A DNA stretch of 64,000 bases from UBA2943 sp946534895 (GCA_946534895.1 CAMNDE010000008.1:1-64000); one strand, 5' to 3'. Counted from the first letter of the stretch, positions 1 through 9,111 are shown. Notes: generated from the letters alone by a model not told the origin. Translations and numbers: made by a program.

Positions 1-55
1 GGGTGCCCATGGCAAACAGCCATCCGTCCCGGAGTACCGTTTCCTGTCTTTTCAT
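1..55 (-). CDS. 5' end of a probable glycoside hydrolase family 2 protein (partial)
   Basis: Only the first 18 codons lie in the window; the gene runs off the left edge. The start ATG follows a GGGAGG ribosome site at good spacing. The peptide MKRQETVLRDGWLFAMGT resembles the first beta-strand of family 2 beta-glycosidases, where a phrase like 'LNDGWKFxLG' opens the sugar-binding domain. That resemblance is the only support for the function, so the start is secure but the product is tentative. A sigma-A-like promoter lies about 110 nt upstream. Confidence 0.45.
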   Translation of the reverse strand, partial: MKRQETVLRDGWLFAMGT

Positions 56-164
56 TTCTTCTGCCTCCCTCTTATTTCAGGTTACAGCACGGAATGAGAA
101 CAAGATATGCCGCATCCTTCCATGCCGCTGACCGGTTTTTCTGCTTCTGAATCCTTCAGGATGC

Positions 165-192
165 ATTATAGCGGGCAGGACAGGAATTGCAA
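165..192 (-). promoter_or_regulatory. sigma-A-type promoter for the gene leaving the left edge
   Basis: On the minus strand TTGCAA (187-192) and TATAAT (165-170) are 16 nt apart. Transcription would start near 158 and run about 100 nt to the start codon at 55. The rest of 56-246 shows no gene. Confidence 0.5.
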
Positions 193-246
193 GAACGTGC
201 TGTGCTTCCGCCGTTTTTTCTTTTCGGTTCCGTTTCCGGACGCGCG

Positions 247-281
247 AAAAAGCCCGGGAGCTTTTTCCTGCCCGGGCTTTT
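247..281 (-). terminator. rho-independent terminator after the dehydrogenase gene
   Basis: AAAAGCCCGGG pairs with CCCGGGCTTTT around a 12-nt loop; the run of T on the minus strand follows the stem. It lies just past the stop codon at 292 of the leftward dehydrogenase gene. The A/T runs on both sides make it usable in either direction. Confidence 0.85.
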
Positions 282-291
282 CACATTCTGA

Positions 292-1239
292 TCATATGAT
301 GCGGTTGATCTGATTTCCGTCTATCCATTTGGCCAGGTTGTCGAACACAATCTCCGCCCGCAGCTGCATGGACTCGCGGGTGGCAAAGGCCACATGCGGC
401 GTGACCAGGGTATTCGGAGCTCTGAGCACCGGGCTTGCGGGATCCAGCGGCGGTTCACGGTCGAACACGTCCAGGGCCGCCCCTGCAATCACGCCGTCCT
501 CAAGTGCCCGGGCAAGGTCGTCTTCCTTCACCACGGGACCCCGGGCGGCATTGATCAGGATCGCCGTAGGCTTCATCATCTTCAGGCGCTCCGCATTGAT
601 CATGCCTCTTGTGGAATCGTTCAGCGGGCAGTGCAGCGCCACAAAATCCGACTCCTTCAGCACTTCCTCAAGCGTGGTCTGGCGGACGTATGCCGGCGCA
701 TCTGTGTGCACGCTGCGGCTGCATGACAGGATGTTGGCGCCGAAGGCGTGGAAGAGCTCCGCCGTGCGCGTGCCGATCTTGCCCAGGCCCACGATGCCCA
801 CGGTTTTCCCGCGCAGCTCAAAGCCCACAAGCCCGTCCTTGGTGCCATTTTCCCGGCAGCGCTTTTCCACTTCACGCATGTTCCTGGCCATGGACAGGGC
901 CATGCCCAGCACCAGCTCCGCCACGGCCTCGGTGGAATAGCCGGACGCGTTGCTCACCGCAATCCCCATTTCCCTGGCCGCCTCAAGCGGGATATGATCC
1001 ACGCCCGTAAAGGCCACGTCAATGAACTTCAGGTTTCTGCAGGCACGGACCACCTTTTCGCTCAGGGGCATATTGGCCAGGATCATCACGTCCGCATCCT
1101 GCGCCTCTTCAATGAGCCGATCCGTATCCGTGGTCTTTGCATACTCGCTGAAGGTCACGCCCCGGGAAGCAAAGGCATCCTTGTATGCCTGCATCTCCTC
1201 GCCGGAAATGCCAAGGGACTCAAGTATCACAGCTTTCAT
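292..1239 (-). CDS. D-isomer-specific 2-hydroxyacid dehydrogenase (phosphoglycerate dehydrogenase-like)
   Basis: 315-residue NAD-dependent 2-hydroxyacid dehydrogenase. The NAD fold shows GLGKIG near residue 146, and the catalytic trio is visible: Arg in NAARGPVV, Glu in DREPP and His in TPHVAF. These mark the family that oxidises or reduces D-2-hydroxy acids (phosphoglycerate, hydroxypyruvate, lactate); the substrate cannot be read from sequence. At this length it lacks the ACT domain of long SerA proteins. The start was set at MKAVILESLG because GAGGAGG lies 6 nt upstream; an in-frame ATG 11 codons earlier has no ribosome site. It stands alone, divergent from the polyamine transporter and closed by a strong terminator. 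Confidence 0.88.
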   Translation of the reverse strand: MKAVILESLGISGEEMQAYKDAFASRGVTFSEYAKTTDTDRLIEEAQDADVMILANMPLSEKVVRACRNLKFIDVAFTGVDHIPLEAAREMGIAVSNASGYSTEAVAELVLGMALSMARNMREVEKRCRENGTKDGLVGFELRGKTVGIVGLGKIGTRTAELFHAFGANILSCSRSVHTDAPAYVRQTTLEEVLKESDFVALHCPLNDSTRGMINAERLKMMKPTAILINAARGPVVKEDDLARALEDGVIAGAALDVFDREPPLDPASPVLRAPNTLVTPHVAFATRESMQLRAEIVFDNLAKWIDGNQINRII

Positions 1240-1499
1240 GTCTCTCTCCTCCTCTGCAGTCCATGCCTGCATTTTTCCTTCATATATAATTCATTGCACG
1301 CAGCATCCTGCGGCGCCTCATCCGTGTGATGCACGGTCATTCCCCGTGGTACCATATCGCAACTCCCCTGCCGTGTCAATTTCCCGCGCCCGGGAATCCA
1401 TGGAAAAAGCAGCCCGGGCCCGCGTCTGAAAAAGTGAACATTCCCTCTGCTGTCCCCCGCAAATATCCCTGTAACTCCGAATCTTTTTCCGGGAAGCCG

Positions 1500-1528
1500 T
1501 TGACGTCATCCGGGAATCAGGATAAAAT
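1500..1528 (+). promoter_or_regulatory. sigma-A promoter of the polyamine-type ABC operon
   Basis: TTGACG (1500-1505) and TAAAAT (1523-1528) are spaced by 17 nt, each one base from consensus. Initiation near 1535 leaves about 40 nt of leader before the ATG at 1575. The remainder of the 335-nt divergent gap (1240-1499) holds no gene, and I see no clear second promoter for the leftward dehydrogenase. Confidence 0.65.
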
Positions 1529-1574
1529 ATGCCATGGTTTCCAAACAATTGCCGGAAGCGGGAGGGGTGCTGAG

Positions 1575-2411
1575 ATGACGAGCGGAAAACGGGCATGCGT
1601 ATGGCTTGCGCTGATTCTTCCCGGCGTGTTCTTTGTGACCATTTTCATGCTGATTCCCCTGTTCTCCATTCTGGTTTCCACATTCTTTTCCGACAGCATA
1701 TTCACGCTGGAGAATTACGGAAAGCTCCTGCGCAGCACATACTTTCAGCAGGTCTTCGGACGCAGCGTGCGCCTGAGCCTACTGAGCACGCTGCTCTGCG
1801 CGCTGCTCGGGTTTCCCTGCGCCTACTATATCAGCCGCTATTCAAAGCGGAAGGGCCTGATGATGGCCCTGGCCGTGTTCCCCATGTTCACAAGCCCGGT
1901 CATCCGCTCCTTCAGCTGGATGGTCATCCTGGGACGCAAGGGCATTGTGAACCAGATGCTGGTGGGCCTTGGACTGTTCAGCCGGCCCCAGGCGCTTCTC
2001 TACAATGAGTTTTCCATGACGGTGGGCTTTGTGCAGCTGTTCCTGCCGCAGATGATCCTTTCGCTCCTGGGCGTGATGGACTCCATCCCCGGGGACCTGA
2101 CGGAAGCGGCGGGAAGCCTGGGCGCCACCCGGTTCACGGCCTTCATGCGCATTGTGTTCCCGCTGAGCGTGTCCGGTCTTGTGACCGGCGCGGTGCTGGT
2201 GTTCACCGGATGCATGACCGCCTACACCACGCCTCAGCTGCTGGGTGCCACGGACACGCAGGTGCTGTCCACCATGGTGTACCAGTACGCCATGAGCCTG
2301 CGCGACTGGGTGCAGGCTTCCGCCGTGGCCATGGTCATGATCGTGGTGACCATGCTGGTCTCCGGCGTGTTCAACCGCCTCAGCCGGAAGATCAATCCCA
2401 TGGCAGCCTGA
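1575..2411 (+). CDS. potB: ABC transporter permease, spermidine/putrescine PotB type
   Basis: 278-residue inner-membrane permease. It has about six hydrophobic segments, and a cytoplasmic loop (EAAGSLGATRFTAF) matching the EAA motif that docks onto the ATPase. The LILPGVFFVTIFMLIPL N terminus and overall length are typical of PotB-like permeases. The start at MTSGKRAC follows GGGAGGGG; the longer upstream reading has no ribosome site. It is the first gene of a four-gene unit: permease, ATPase, binding protein, second permease. Polyamine specificity is inferred from family resemblance; spermidine, putrescine or a related organic cation are all possible. Confidence 0.82.
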   Translation: MTSGKRACVWLALILPGVFFVTIFMLIPLFSILVSTFFSDSIFTLENYGKLLRSTYFQQVFGRSVRLSLLSTLLCALLGFPCAYYISRYSKRKGLMMALAVFPMFTSPVIRSFSWMVILGRKGIVNQMLVGLGLFSRPQALLYNEFSMTVGFVQLFLPQMILSLLGVMDSIPGDLTEAAGSLGATRFTAFMRIVFPLSVSGLVTGAVLVFTGCMTAYTTPQLLGATDTQVLSTMVYQYAMSLRDWVQASAVAMVMIVVTMLVSGVFNRLSRKINPMAA

Positions 2412-2434
2412 CGACGCACGAGGGAGGAAATGCA

Positions 2435-3502
2435 ATGGCGCTCTTGGAGCTGAAGAACATTACCGCCGGGTATGACCGGAACATCATCCTGAAGGATTTC
2501 AATCTGGAAGTGGAGCGCGGACAGTTCGTGAGCCTGCTGGGCTCCTCAGGCTGCGGGAAGACCACCACGCTGCGCCTGATCGCCGGGTTTTCCGAGCCCC
2601 AGTCCGGAAGCGTCGTGTTCAACGGTCAGGACATCACCCGGGTGCCCATGCACAGGCGCAATTTCGGGTTCGTGTTCCAGAGCTACGCGCTGTTTCCGCA
2701 CATGACCGTGTTCGACAATGTGGCCTTCGGCCTGAAAATGCGCAAGGTGTCCCGGGAGGAAACCCGGCGCCGGGTCATGGAGATGCTGGAGCTGGTGGAC
2801 CTGAACGGGTTCGAGAGCCGGTATCCCCGTGAGATGAGCGGCGGCCAGCGCCAGCGCGTGGCCCTGGCCCGGGCCATGGTGATCAAGCCGGACCTCATGC
2901 TCTTTGACGAGCCGCTGTCGAACCTGGACGCCAAGCTGCGCGTGAAGATGCGCGTGGAGATCCGACGTATCCAGCAGGAGCTCGGGTTCACCGCCATCTA
3001 TGTGACCCATGACCAGGAGGAATGCTTTGCCATCTCCGACCAGGTGGCCATCATGAACCGGGGCGTCATTGAGCAGATGGACAGCCCGGCCAATATCTTC
3101 AACGGCCCGAAGACCGAGTTCATCGCGCACTTCGTGGGCTTTGAAAACTTCTTCGATCTCACCCGCCGCGGCTCGGACTTCACCGCCGCCTCCGGCGATG
3201 TCATGCAGGTTGCGCGGCCCATGGACGGCACTTCATTCCGCGCCTGCATCCGTCCCGAGGACGTGGTGCTGCATCCGGAGGGCACCCTCTGCCCCAACGC
3301 GCTGAGCGGCGAAGTGCTGGTGACCACCTTCCTTGGCCGGAACATCCAGTACAATGTACGCACGGCCATCGGCGAGTTCGCCGTCAAGGCCGAACAGGAC
3401 CATGTTTATTCCATCGGCTCCCGGGTCGTCCTGGAGCTGAGTGCGAATAAAATCATACTCATCCCCACTTCCAACAACATGACACAGGAGGAAAACCCAT
3501 GA
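2435..3502 (+). CDS. potA: ABC transporter ATP-binding protein, spermidine/putrescine PotA type
   Basis: 355-residue ATPase that powers the flanking permeases. Walker A is GSSGCGKTT, the signature is MSGGQRQRVALARAM, Walker B is LMLFDEP with the SNLD D-loop, and the switch histidine is in YVTHDQEE. The last ~110 residues match the regulatory TOBE-type domain of PotA/MalK-like ATPases. AGGGAGGAA precedes the ATG at 2435. The stop overlaps the next start as ATGA (3499-3502), so this gene and the binding-protein gene are translationally coupled. Family assignment is secure; the substrate follows from the neighbours. Confidence 0.9.
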   Translation: MALLELKNITAGYDRNIILKDFNLEVERGQFVSLLGSSGCGKTTTLRLIAGFSEPQSGSVVFNGQDITRVPMHRRNFGFVFQSYALFPHMTVFDNVAFGLKMRKVSREETRRRVMEMLELVDLNGFESRYPREMSGGQRQRVALARAMVIKPDLMLFDEPLSNLDAKLRVKMRVEIRRIQQELGFTAIYVTHDQEECFAISDQVAIMNRGVIEQMDSPANIFNGPKTEFIAHFVGFENFFDLTRRGSDFTAASGDVMQVARPMDGTSFRACIRPEDVVLHPEGTLCPNALSGEVLVTTFLGRNIQYNVRTAIGEFAVKAEQDHVYSIGSRVVLELSANKIILIPTSNNMTQEENP

Positions 3503-4548
3503 AAAAGTTTACTGCCCTGATGCTCGTCCTGATGCTCGCCCTGAGCGCTGCCGGCTTTGCCGCCGCCGAGGAGAAGCCCTATGCCGGTCAGACCCTGACC
3601 ATCAGCACCTTCGCCTTCAACGCGGAACTGCTGCAGAAGAACATCTATGATCCCTTCATGGAAATGACCGGCTGCACCATCGTGGCTGACGGCGCTTCCA
3701 ATGCCGTGCGCGTGACCAAGCTGGCCGAGGCTGCCCCCGGCGAGTATGACGTGGTCATCATCGGCGACATGTTCGTCAAGCAGCTGATGGCTGAAGGCAA
3801 GATCGACACCCTGGACACCTCCAAGCTGACCAACCTGGACGCCCTGTACGACAACGCCAAGGCTCCCATGGGCGAAGGCTACGGCCCCGCCTACACCTTC
3901 AACCGTCTGGGCATCGTGTACGATCCCGCCACCTGCCCCGTGGAAATCAAGAGCTTTGCCGACCTGTGGAATCCTGAACTGGCTGACTACATTGCCATCC
4001 CCGCCATCACCAACACCTCCGGCCCCCTGTTCTACTACGGCGTGGCCACTGCTTTCGGCCTGGAACCCGGCAAGGATGACGACGCCATTTTCGCCAAGCT
4101 GGCCGAGCTCAAGCCCAATGTGAAGAGCACCTATACCTCCGCCAACAACACCATCACCATGCTGAACCAGGGTGAAGTGTGCGCGGCCGTGCTGCTGGAC
4201 TACTCCTACACCACCGCCAAGAGCGCCAATCCCGACTATGTGTGGGTGAACCCCGCGGAAGGCCTGTACGGCGGCTACAACATGCTCAACATCGTTGCCG
4301 GCAGCAACAACAAGGCTCTGGCCGAAGAGTTCATCAACTTCTATCTGAGCTATGACGTGCAGCTGGCCGAGGCCATGGACGGCGTGGACAGCCCTGTGCG
4401 CACCGACATCGTGCTGGACGAAGAGCATGCCATGAACTTCACCTATGGCGACATGGTCAACCAGCTGATCCTCCCCGACTGGGATTTCGTGGCTGAGAAC
4501 CTGCCCGCCTGGACCGAGAAATGGAACGAGACCTTCTCCGTACAGTAA
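3499..4548 (+). CDS. potD: extracellular solute-binding protein, PotD type
   Basis: 349-residue binding protein that would capture the ligand outside the membrane and hand it to the PotB/PotC-like permeases. It opens with a signal peptide (MKKFTALMLVLMLALSAAGFA) ending in A-A-A before EEKPYAG; there is no lipobox cysteine, which is unusual for a monoderm binding protein. Later segments such as GPAYTFNRLGIVYDP and SFADLWNPELADYIAIP match the PotD/PotF family. Start and stop overlap its neighbours' reading in an operon-like way, and a perfect hairpin follows the gene. Confidence 0.85.
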   Translation: MKKFTALMLVLMLALSAAGFAAAEEKPYAGQTLTISTFAFNAELLQKNIYDPFMEMTGCTIVADGASNAVRVTKLAEAAPGEYDVVIIGDMFVKQLMAEGKIDTLDTSKLTNLDALYDNAKAPMGEGYGPAYTFNRLGIVYDPATCPVEIKSFADLWNPELADYIAIPAITNTSGPLFYYGVATAFGLEPGKDDDAIFAKLAELKPNVKSTYTSANNTITMLNQGEVCAAVLLDYSYTTAKSANPDYVWVNPAEGLYGGYNMLNIVAGSNNKALAEEFINFYLSYDVQLAEAMDGVDSPVRTDIVLDEEHAMNFTYGDMVNQLILPDWDFVAENLPAWTEKWNETFSVQ

Positions 4549-4572
4549 GACACGGATTCAGGACATAACAAA

Positions 4573-4601
4573 TCCGGGGGCAGCCTTTCGCTGCCCCCGG
4601 A
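4573..4601 (+). terminator. intra-operon hairpin after the binding-protein gene
   Basis: TCCGGGGGCAG and CTGCCCCCGGA form a perfect 11-bp stem with a 7-nt loop. No T run follows, so it is more likely a transcript-stabilising or partial-attenuation hairpin that keeps binding-protein mRNA above that of the downstream permease than a full terminator. Confidence 0.6.
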
Positions 4602-4647
4602 TACCCGGCATAACCCCATCCACTGCACGGAAAGGAGACGCAAGCCC

Positions 4648-5433
4648 ATGAGAAGGAAGCATCACGTGGCCCTCGGCCTGATCACGCTTCTGGTCTATGT
4701 GTTTCTCATCGGCCCGCTGCTGATCATCATGGCGGCATCCTTCGGGGAACAGAACGCCCTGGTCTTCCCCGGACAGGGGTTCACCCTCAAGTGGTATGCC
4801 CAGGTGTTCCAGATGAGCTCCTTTATCAATGCCGCGCTTCTGTCCCTGGAGATCGCCTTCGCCGCCACGGCCATTGCGCTTCTGCTGGGCGTGCCGGCCG
4901 CCTACGCGATCAACCGCTACCGGTTCCCGGGCAAGGGACTGATCAAGACACTGTTCCTGTCCCCGGTGCTGATCCCCTGCATCGTGCTGGGCTTCATCAT
5001 GCTGCGGTATGTGGTGAACCAGTGGCACCTGTCCGTCATCCCCAGCCTGCTCATCGGCCACACGCTGCTGTCGGTGCCCTATGTCATGCGCGTAGTGACC
5101 TCATCCCTAGCCAACTTCGACTTTGCCATGGAAGAGGCCGCGGGCAGCCTCGGCGCGCCGAAGGGATACACCTTCTTCCATATTGTGCTGCCCAACATCA
5201 AGAGCGGCATTGCCAGCGCCTGCGTCATGGCCGTGATCAATTCCTTCAATAATGTATCCCTTTCCACCTTCCTCACCGCCCCGGGCGTGAGCATGCTGCC
5301 CATTGAGATCATGGGCTATGTGGAGTATCATTTCGATCCGACCATTGCGGCCCTGGCCACGGTAATGATGCTGGTGACCCTGGGCGTGATGCTGCTGATC
5401 GAAAAGACGCTGGGACTCCAGACTGTGGTGTGA
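4648..5433 (+). CDS. potC: ABC transporter permease, spermidine/putrescine PotC type
   Basis: 261-residue second permease of the polyamine-type transporter. It has about six membrane segments, starting with ALGLITLLVYVFLIGPLL, and the EAA-type loop EEAAGSLGAPKGYTFFHIVLP. GGAAAGGAG lies upstream of the ATG. It is separated from the binding-protein gene by 99 nt that carry a hairpin. In the common E. coli arrangement the two permeases are adjacent (A-B-C-D); here they sit at the two ends of the operon. Confidence 0.85.
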   Translation: MRRKHHVALGLITLLVYVFLIGPLLIIMAASFGEQNALVFPGQGFTLKWYAQVFQMSSFINAALLSLEIAFAATAIALLLGVPAAYAINRYRFPGKGLIKTLFLSPVLIPCIVLGFIMLRYVVNQWHLSVIPSLLIGHTLLSVPYVMRVVTSSLANFDFAMEEAAGSLGAPKGYTFFHIVLPNIKSGIASACVMAVINSFNNVSLSTFLTAPGVSMLPIEIMGYVEYHFDPTIAALATVMMLVTLGVMLLIEKTLGLQTVV

Positions 5434-5439
5434 TTCCGT

Positions 5440-5469
5440 GCCTTTGCCTCCCGCGACAAAGGCTTTTTT
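5440..5469 (+). terminator. rho-independent terminator of the polyamine-type operon
   Basis: GCCTTTG and CAAAGGC pair around a 10-nt loop and are followed by six T. It lies between two convergent genes (stop codons at 5433 and 5482). Confidence 0.8.
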
Positions 5470-5481
5470 CATAGAAAGACT

Positions 5482-6393
5482 TCAGGGAAAGAGCACGGAC
5501 GCGTCCTCCAGCGCGGCGCCTTCCTGGGCAACCACGCGCGCGGACACACGGTTGGCAAAGGCCGCGGCATCCGCAAGCCCCATGCCCCGGGAAAGCCCCA
5601 GAAGCACGGCACCCGCATGCGCGTCGCCTGCGCCTATGGTGTCCACGACCTGCACATCCGGCACCCCGGGCACGTGCTGAAGCGCCGCGTCCGGACCCAG
5701 GACCATGGCCCCGTCCGAGCCGAGGGTGGTGATCACCGGTCTTCCGGTGCGCCGCACAAGCGCGTGCATGGCTTTTTCCAGGTCATCGCAGCCGGCCATC
5801 TCCAGCGTTTCCTGACGGTTCAGGTGCAGCATGGGATGCAGGTCCAGGAGCTGCTCCGTAAGCGCATTTGGCACGCGCAGTCCCCGGGGACCCGGCGCGT
5901 ACATGATCGTGCCGATCCTGGCCGTTTCCAGCCATGCCACCAGATTCCCGCCGGTTTTTTCCTCCACTTCCAGGCCGCACACGTACCCGAAGTCATACGA
6001 CTGCGCCTGATACGCCCCCATCCAGGCCGCATCAAACGTGTACTCCGCCCCGTGAATGGACAGGAATGTGCGCTCGCCGTCCGGTTCCACCAGGCAGTAG
6101 CAGCATCCGTTCGCCGCGTCCTCGAGACAGACCGGGGATGCCCAGGGCATGTCCTGCAGCCGCGCATATACCCAGGGCCCGAACACGCCCTGCAGGCCCA
6201 CCGGGGTCACAAAGGCCATGTCCGCCCCTCCCCGTCCCAGAACCTGGGATACATTGCAGGCACATCCGCCCAGCCGGAACTGCTGGGACTGCGGATGCAG
6301 GTTCTCCTCCCGGCGGGGCAGATGCTCCACCCGGATAATGACGTCCACACAGGACGAGCCGATCACCAGTACAGAATGATGCAAGTCATTCAT
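5482..6393 (-). CDS. PfkB/ribokinase-family carbohydrate or nucleoside kinase
   Basis: 303-residue cytosolic kinase that would phosphorylate a sugar or nucleoside with ATP. Both family signatures are visible: the N-terminal glycine-rich stretch RLGGCACNVSQVLGRGG, and near the C terminus DTIGAGDAHAG, whose Asp is the catalytic base and whose GAGD forms the anion hole. The N-terminal LVIGSSCVDVI is also typical. Ribokinase, fructokinase and pseudouridine kinase share these features, so the substrate is open. The start was taken at MNDLHHS; AGAGGGG lies directly upstream with short spacing, so a slightly later start is possible. It is transcribed alone, opposite its neighbours. Confidence 0.8.
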   Translation of the reverse strand: MNDLHHSVLVIGSSCVDVIIRVEHLPRREENLHPQSQQFRLGGCACNVSQVLGRGGADMAFVTPVGLQGVFGPWVYARLQDMPWASPVCLEDAANGCCYCLVEPDGERTFLSIHGAEYTFDAAWMGAYQAQSYDFGYVCGLEVEEKTGGNLVAWLETARIGTIMYAPGPRGLRVPNALTEQLLDLHPMLHLNRQETLEMAGCDDLEKAMHALVRRTGRPVITTLGSDGAMVLGPDAALQHVPGVPDVQVVDTIGAGDAHAGAVLLGLSRGMGLADAAAFANRVSARVVAQEGAALEDASVLFP

Positions 6394-6469
6394 CCCCTCT
6401 GCGGTTATTCCATGTCAAGCATACGAAAAGCAGCGCTTTCCGTCAAGAACTCAAGGAGCGTGACAGAAC

Positions 6470-7804
6470 ATGCAGGAAGCCATAGCGTGCATGAAGCAGA
6501 TCATTGAACAGAAAGAGCCGGAGTGGATCCGTCTCCGCCGGGATATTCACCGCCATCCGGAAACCGGCTGGCTGGAGATGCGCACAAGCGCGATCATTCA
6601 CGAGCGTCTCAATTCGCTGGGCTATACCGTGCTCACCGGCCGGGATGCCGTATGCGAAACAGCGCGCATGGGGGTTCCGGACGCGCAGACCCTGGAAAAG
6701 CATCTGAAGGATGTGGAATCTGCCGGGGACGCGCCGCTTGATTACCTGACGGATGACATGCGCCGCGGGCTCACCGGCGTGATCGGGATCCTGGACTGCG
6801 GTCCCGGGCCCGTGGTTGCGCTGCGCTTTGATATCGACGCGCTGCCCATGACGGAGCGTTCAGACATGGAGCACCGCCCCGCCCGGGAAGGGTTTGCCAG
6901 CATGTGGCCCGGCATGATGCACGCCTGCGGGCATGACGCGCATGTGACTACCGGGCTCGGGGTCGCGGAAGTGCTCTCCCGGCTGCGCAGTCATCTGCAC
7001 GGCACGCTGAAGCTGGTGTTTCAGCCCGCCGAGGAGGGCGCCAGAGGCGCAAGGGCCATGGCGGAGGCCGGACACATGGATGACGTGGACTTCTTTATCG
7101 GCAATCATGTAGCACCCACGGATTCCCTGGACGACGGGGATGTGACCGCCGGCACCTGGGGATCCCTGGCCACATCCAAGCTGGACGTGGAATTCCGCGG
7201 CGAGGCCGCGCACGCGGGCGGATACCCGGAACAGGGGCGCAACGCCCTGCTGGCCGCGGCCGCGGCTGCCCTGGCCCTGCACGCCATTCCCCGGCATTCC
7301 GCCGGCCAGAGCCGGGTCAATGTGGGCACGCTGCACGCCGGCAGCGGCCGCAATGTGGTGCCGGACCTTGCGCGCATGCAGGTGGAAGTGCGCGGCGAGA
7401 CCACGCAGATCAATGAATACATGGAGCAGCAGGCGCGCAATATCTGTCAGGGCGCCGCGGCCATGCAGGGCTGCACCTGCTCCATCACCCTGGCCGGTCA
7501 GGCGGAGGGCCAGCACAGCGATCTCCCGCTGATCCGGCGCATCGGCGAAGTGGTGGCCCGGGATCTGCCGGAACTGCGCCTGTCCTCGGAGCAGAACTCC
7601 AAAAACTGGGGCAGCGAGGATATCTCCATTCTCATGAACCGGGTGCAGATGCACGGCGGCCTGGCTACCTACATGCGCGTCATGACGCCCATGCCCAGCG
7701 CGCAGCACACCGTATCCTTTGACATGGATGAAAAGGTCATCGGGCGCAGCGTCAGCGTCTTCTGCGCCTCCGTGCTGGACCTCATGAAGGGAGAAACGGC
7801 ATGA
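6470..7804 (+). CDS. abgA: M20-family amidohydrolase, AbgA-like (p-aminobenzoyl-glutamate hydrolase subunit A type)
   Basis: 444-residue metal-dependent amidohydrolase. The N-terminal third is specifically AbgA-like: GRDAVCETARMGVPD followed by a linker and FDIDALPMTE is the arrangement found in AbgA rather than in ordinary IAA-amino-acid hydrolases. Metal-site motifs are MHACGHDAH, QPAEEGARGARAM and HAGGYPEQGRNALL. AbgA with AbgB cleaves p-aminobenzoyl-glutamate, a folate breakdown product; no abgB or abgT is in the window, so the substrate is provisional. AAGGAG precedes the ATG. The last codons overlap the next gene as ATGA, indicating translational coupling with an amidohydrolase-superfamily deaminase. 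Confidence 0.75.
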   Translation: MQEAIACMKQIIEQKEPEWIRLRRDIHRHPETGWLEMRTSAIIHERLNSLGYTVLTGRDAVCETARMGVPDAQTLEKHLKDVESAGDAPLDYLTDDMRRGLTGVIGILDCGPGPVVALRFDIDALPMTERSDMEHRPAREGFASMWPGMMHACGHDAHVTTGLGVAEVLSRLRSHLHGTLKLVFQPAEEGARGARAMAEAGHMDDVDFFIGNHVAPTDSLDDGDVTAGTWGSLATSKLDVEFRGEAAHAGGYPEQGRNALLAAAAAALALHAIPRHSAGQSRVNVGTLHAGSGRNVVPDLARMQVEVRGETTQINEYMEQQARNICQGAAAMQGCTCSITLAGQAEGQHSDLPLIRRIGEVVARDLPELRLSSEQNSKNWGSEDISILMNRVQMHGGLATYMRVMTPMPSAQHTVSFDMDEKVIGRSVSVFCASVLDLMKGETA

Positions 7805-9111
7805 GCATACTGCTGAAAAACGCGCATATCCTCACCATGGACCCGGACATTCCGGATGAGAGCTGCGGCTGGCTCCTGGTGGATGAGGGACGCATCGCGG
7901 CGCTGGGGTCCGGCAATATGCCCGGGCACGCGGATGAAGTGATCGACTGCCGCGGCGGGCTTCTGATCCCCGGGTTTGTGAACACCCACTGTCACGCGAG
8001 CATGGTGCCTTTCCGGACCATGGGCGATGACTGCCCGGACCGGCTGACCCGGTTCCTGTTCCCGCTGGAGCAGGAAGCCTGGACGGAGGAGCTGACCTTC
8101 CTCGGCGCGCGCTTTGCCGCGGCGGAGATGCTGCTCTCTGGCATCACCACGTGTGCGGACATGTACTATTATGAGGATCAGGTAATCCGCGCCTTCATGG
8201 ACATGGGCCTGCGCTCCTTCCCCGGCGAGACCGTCATCTGTCAGAAGGCGCCGGGCAGCGACACACCGGAGCAGGCGCTCAGGCGCACCGAGGAGCTGCT
8301 GGAGACCTGGGCCGGAAATGCATGGGTGCATCCCCTGATCGCGCCGCACGGCACTACCACGGTGACACCGGAGATTCTTAAAAAGTGCCAGGCCCTGGCC
8401 GAGAAGTATGACGCGCTTCTGACCCTGCACGCCTGTGAAATGGACGCAGAAATGCGCTATTTTGCCGAGCGCGGCCAGACGCCCATCTCCTTCCTGGACA
8501 GTATCGGGCTGTGCGGAGACCATCTGCTGGCCGTGCACTGCATTCATCTTTCAGAGGAAGACATTGCGCTCATGGCCCGTAGAAGCGCGCGCATCGCCTA
8601 TTGTCCCGGAAGCAATACCAAGGCCGGAAAGGGCGTGACACCCATCCGGGACATCGCGCGTGCACAGATCCGCTATGGTCTCGGCACGGACGGGCCATCC
8701 AGCGGCAATACCCTGAGCCTGTTCGACCAGATGCGCCTGTTTGCCATAAGCCAGAAAACCGTATATCATGACCGCAGTCTTTTCCCAGCCCGCGACATTG
8801 TGCGCGCCGCCACCCGCGGAGGAGCCGAGGCCCTGGGCCTTGAAGACGCCGGGGCGCTGCGTCCCGGGTTCCTGGCGGACCTTGTACTGGTTTCCCTGGA
8901 CCGGCCCTCCCTGTTCCCGCTGTACAACCCCTACTCCGCGCTGGTCTACGGTGCCTGCGCCGCTGACGTGGACATGGTCATGACCGGCGGCGTCATCCGG
9001 GTGCGCGGCGGAAAGCTCATGCAGCACTCTCTCGGCACGCTGCGCAGTGATCTGGAAGCAGCCATGCCCGCCTTCCGCAGGGCTGCGGATAAGTACGCGT
9101 CCATTATCTGA
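7801..9111 (+). CDS. mtaD: amidohydrolase-family deaminase, 5-methylthioadenosine/S-adenosylhomocysteine deaminase type
   Basis: 436-residue TIM-barrel metal hydrolase. Visible metal and catalytic motifs are NTHCHASM, LHACEMDAE, AVHCIHLSEEDI and GTDGPSSGNTLSLFDQMR. This set, with the GDDCPDRLTRFLFPLEQ segment after the HxH motif, matches MtaD/SsnA-type enzymes that deaminate MTA, SAH or related purines. Deamination of another purine or guanidine compound cannot be excluded. The ATG is embedded in the stop region of the AbgA-like gene, and a small membrane-protein gene follows 33 nt downstream. Confidence 0.78.
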   Translation: MSILLKNAHILTMDPDIPDESCGWLLVDEGRIAALGSGNMPGHADEVIDCRGGLLIPGFVNTHCHASMVPFRTMGDDCPDRLTRFLFPLEQEAWTEELTFLGARFAAAEMLLSGITTCADMYYYEDQVIRAFMDMGLRSFPGETVICQKAPGSDTPEQALRRTEELLETWAGNAWVHPLIAPHGTTTVTPEILKKCQALAEKYDALLTLHACEMDAEMRYFAERGQTPISFLDSIGLCGDHLLAVHCIHLSEEDIALMARRSARIAYCPGSNTKAGKGVTPIRDIARAQIRYGLGTDGPSSGNTLSLFDQMRLFAISQKTVYHDRSLFPARDIVRAATRGGAEALGLEDAGALRPGFLADLVLVSLDRPSLFPLYNPYSALVYGACAADVDMVMTGGVIRVRGGKLMQHSLGTLRSDLEAAMPAFRRAADKYASII

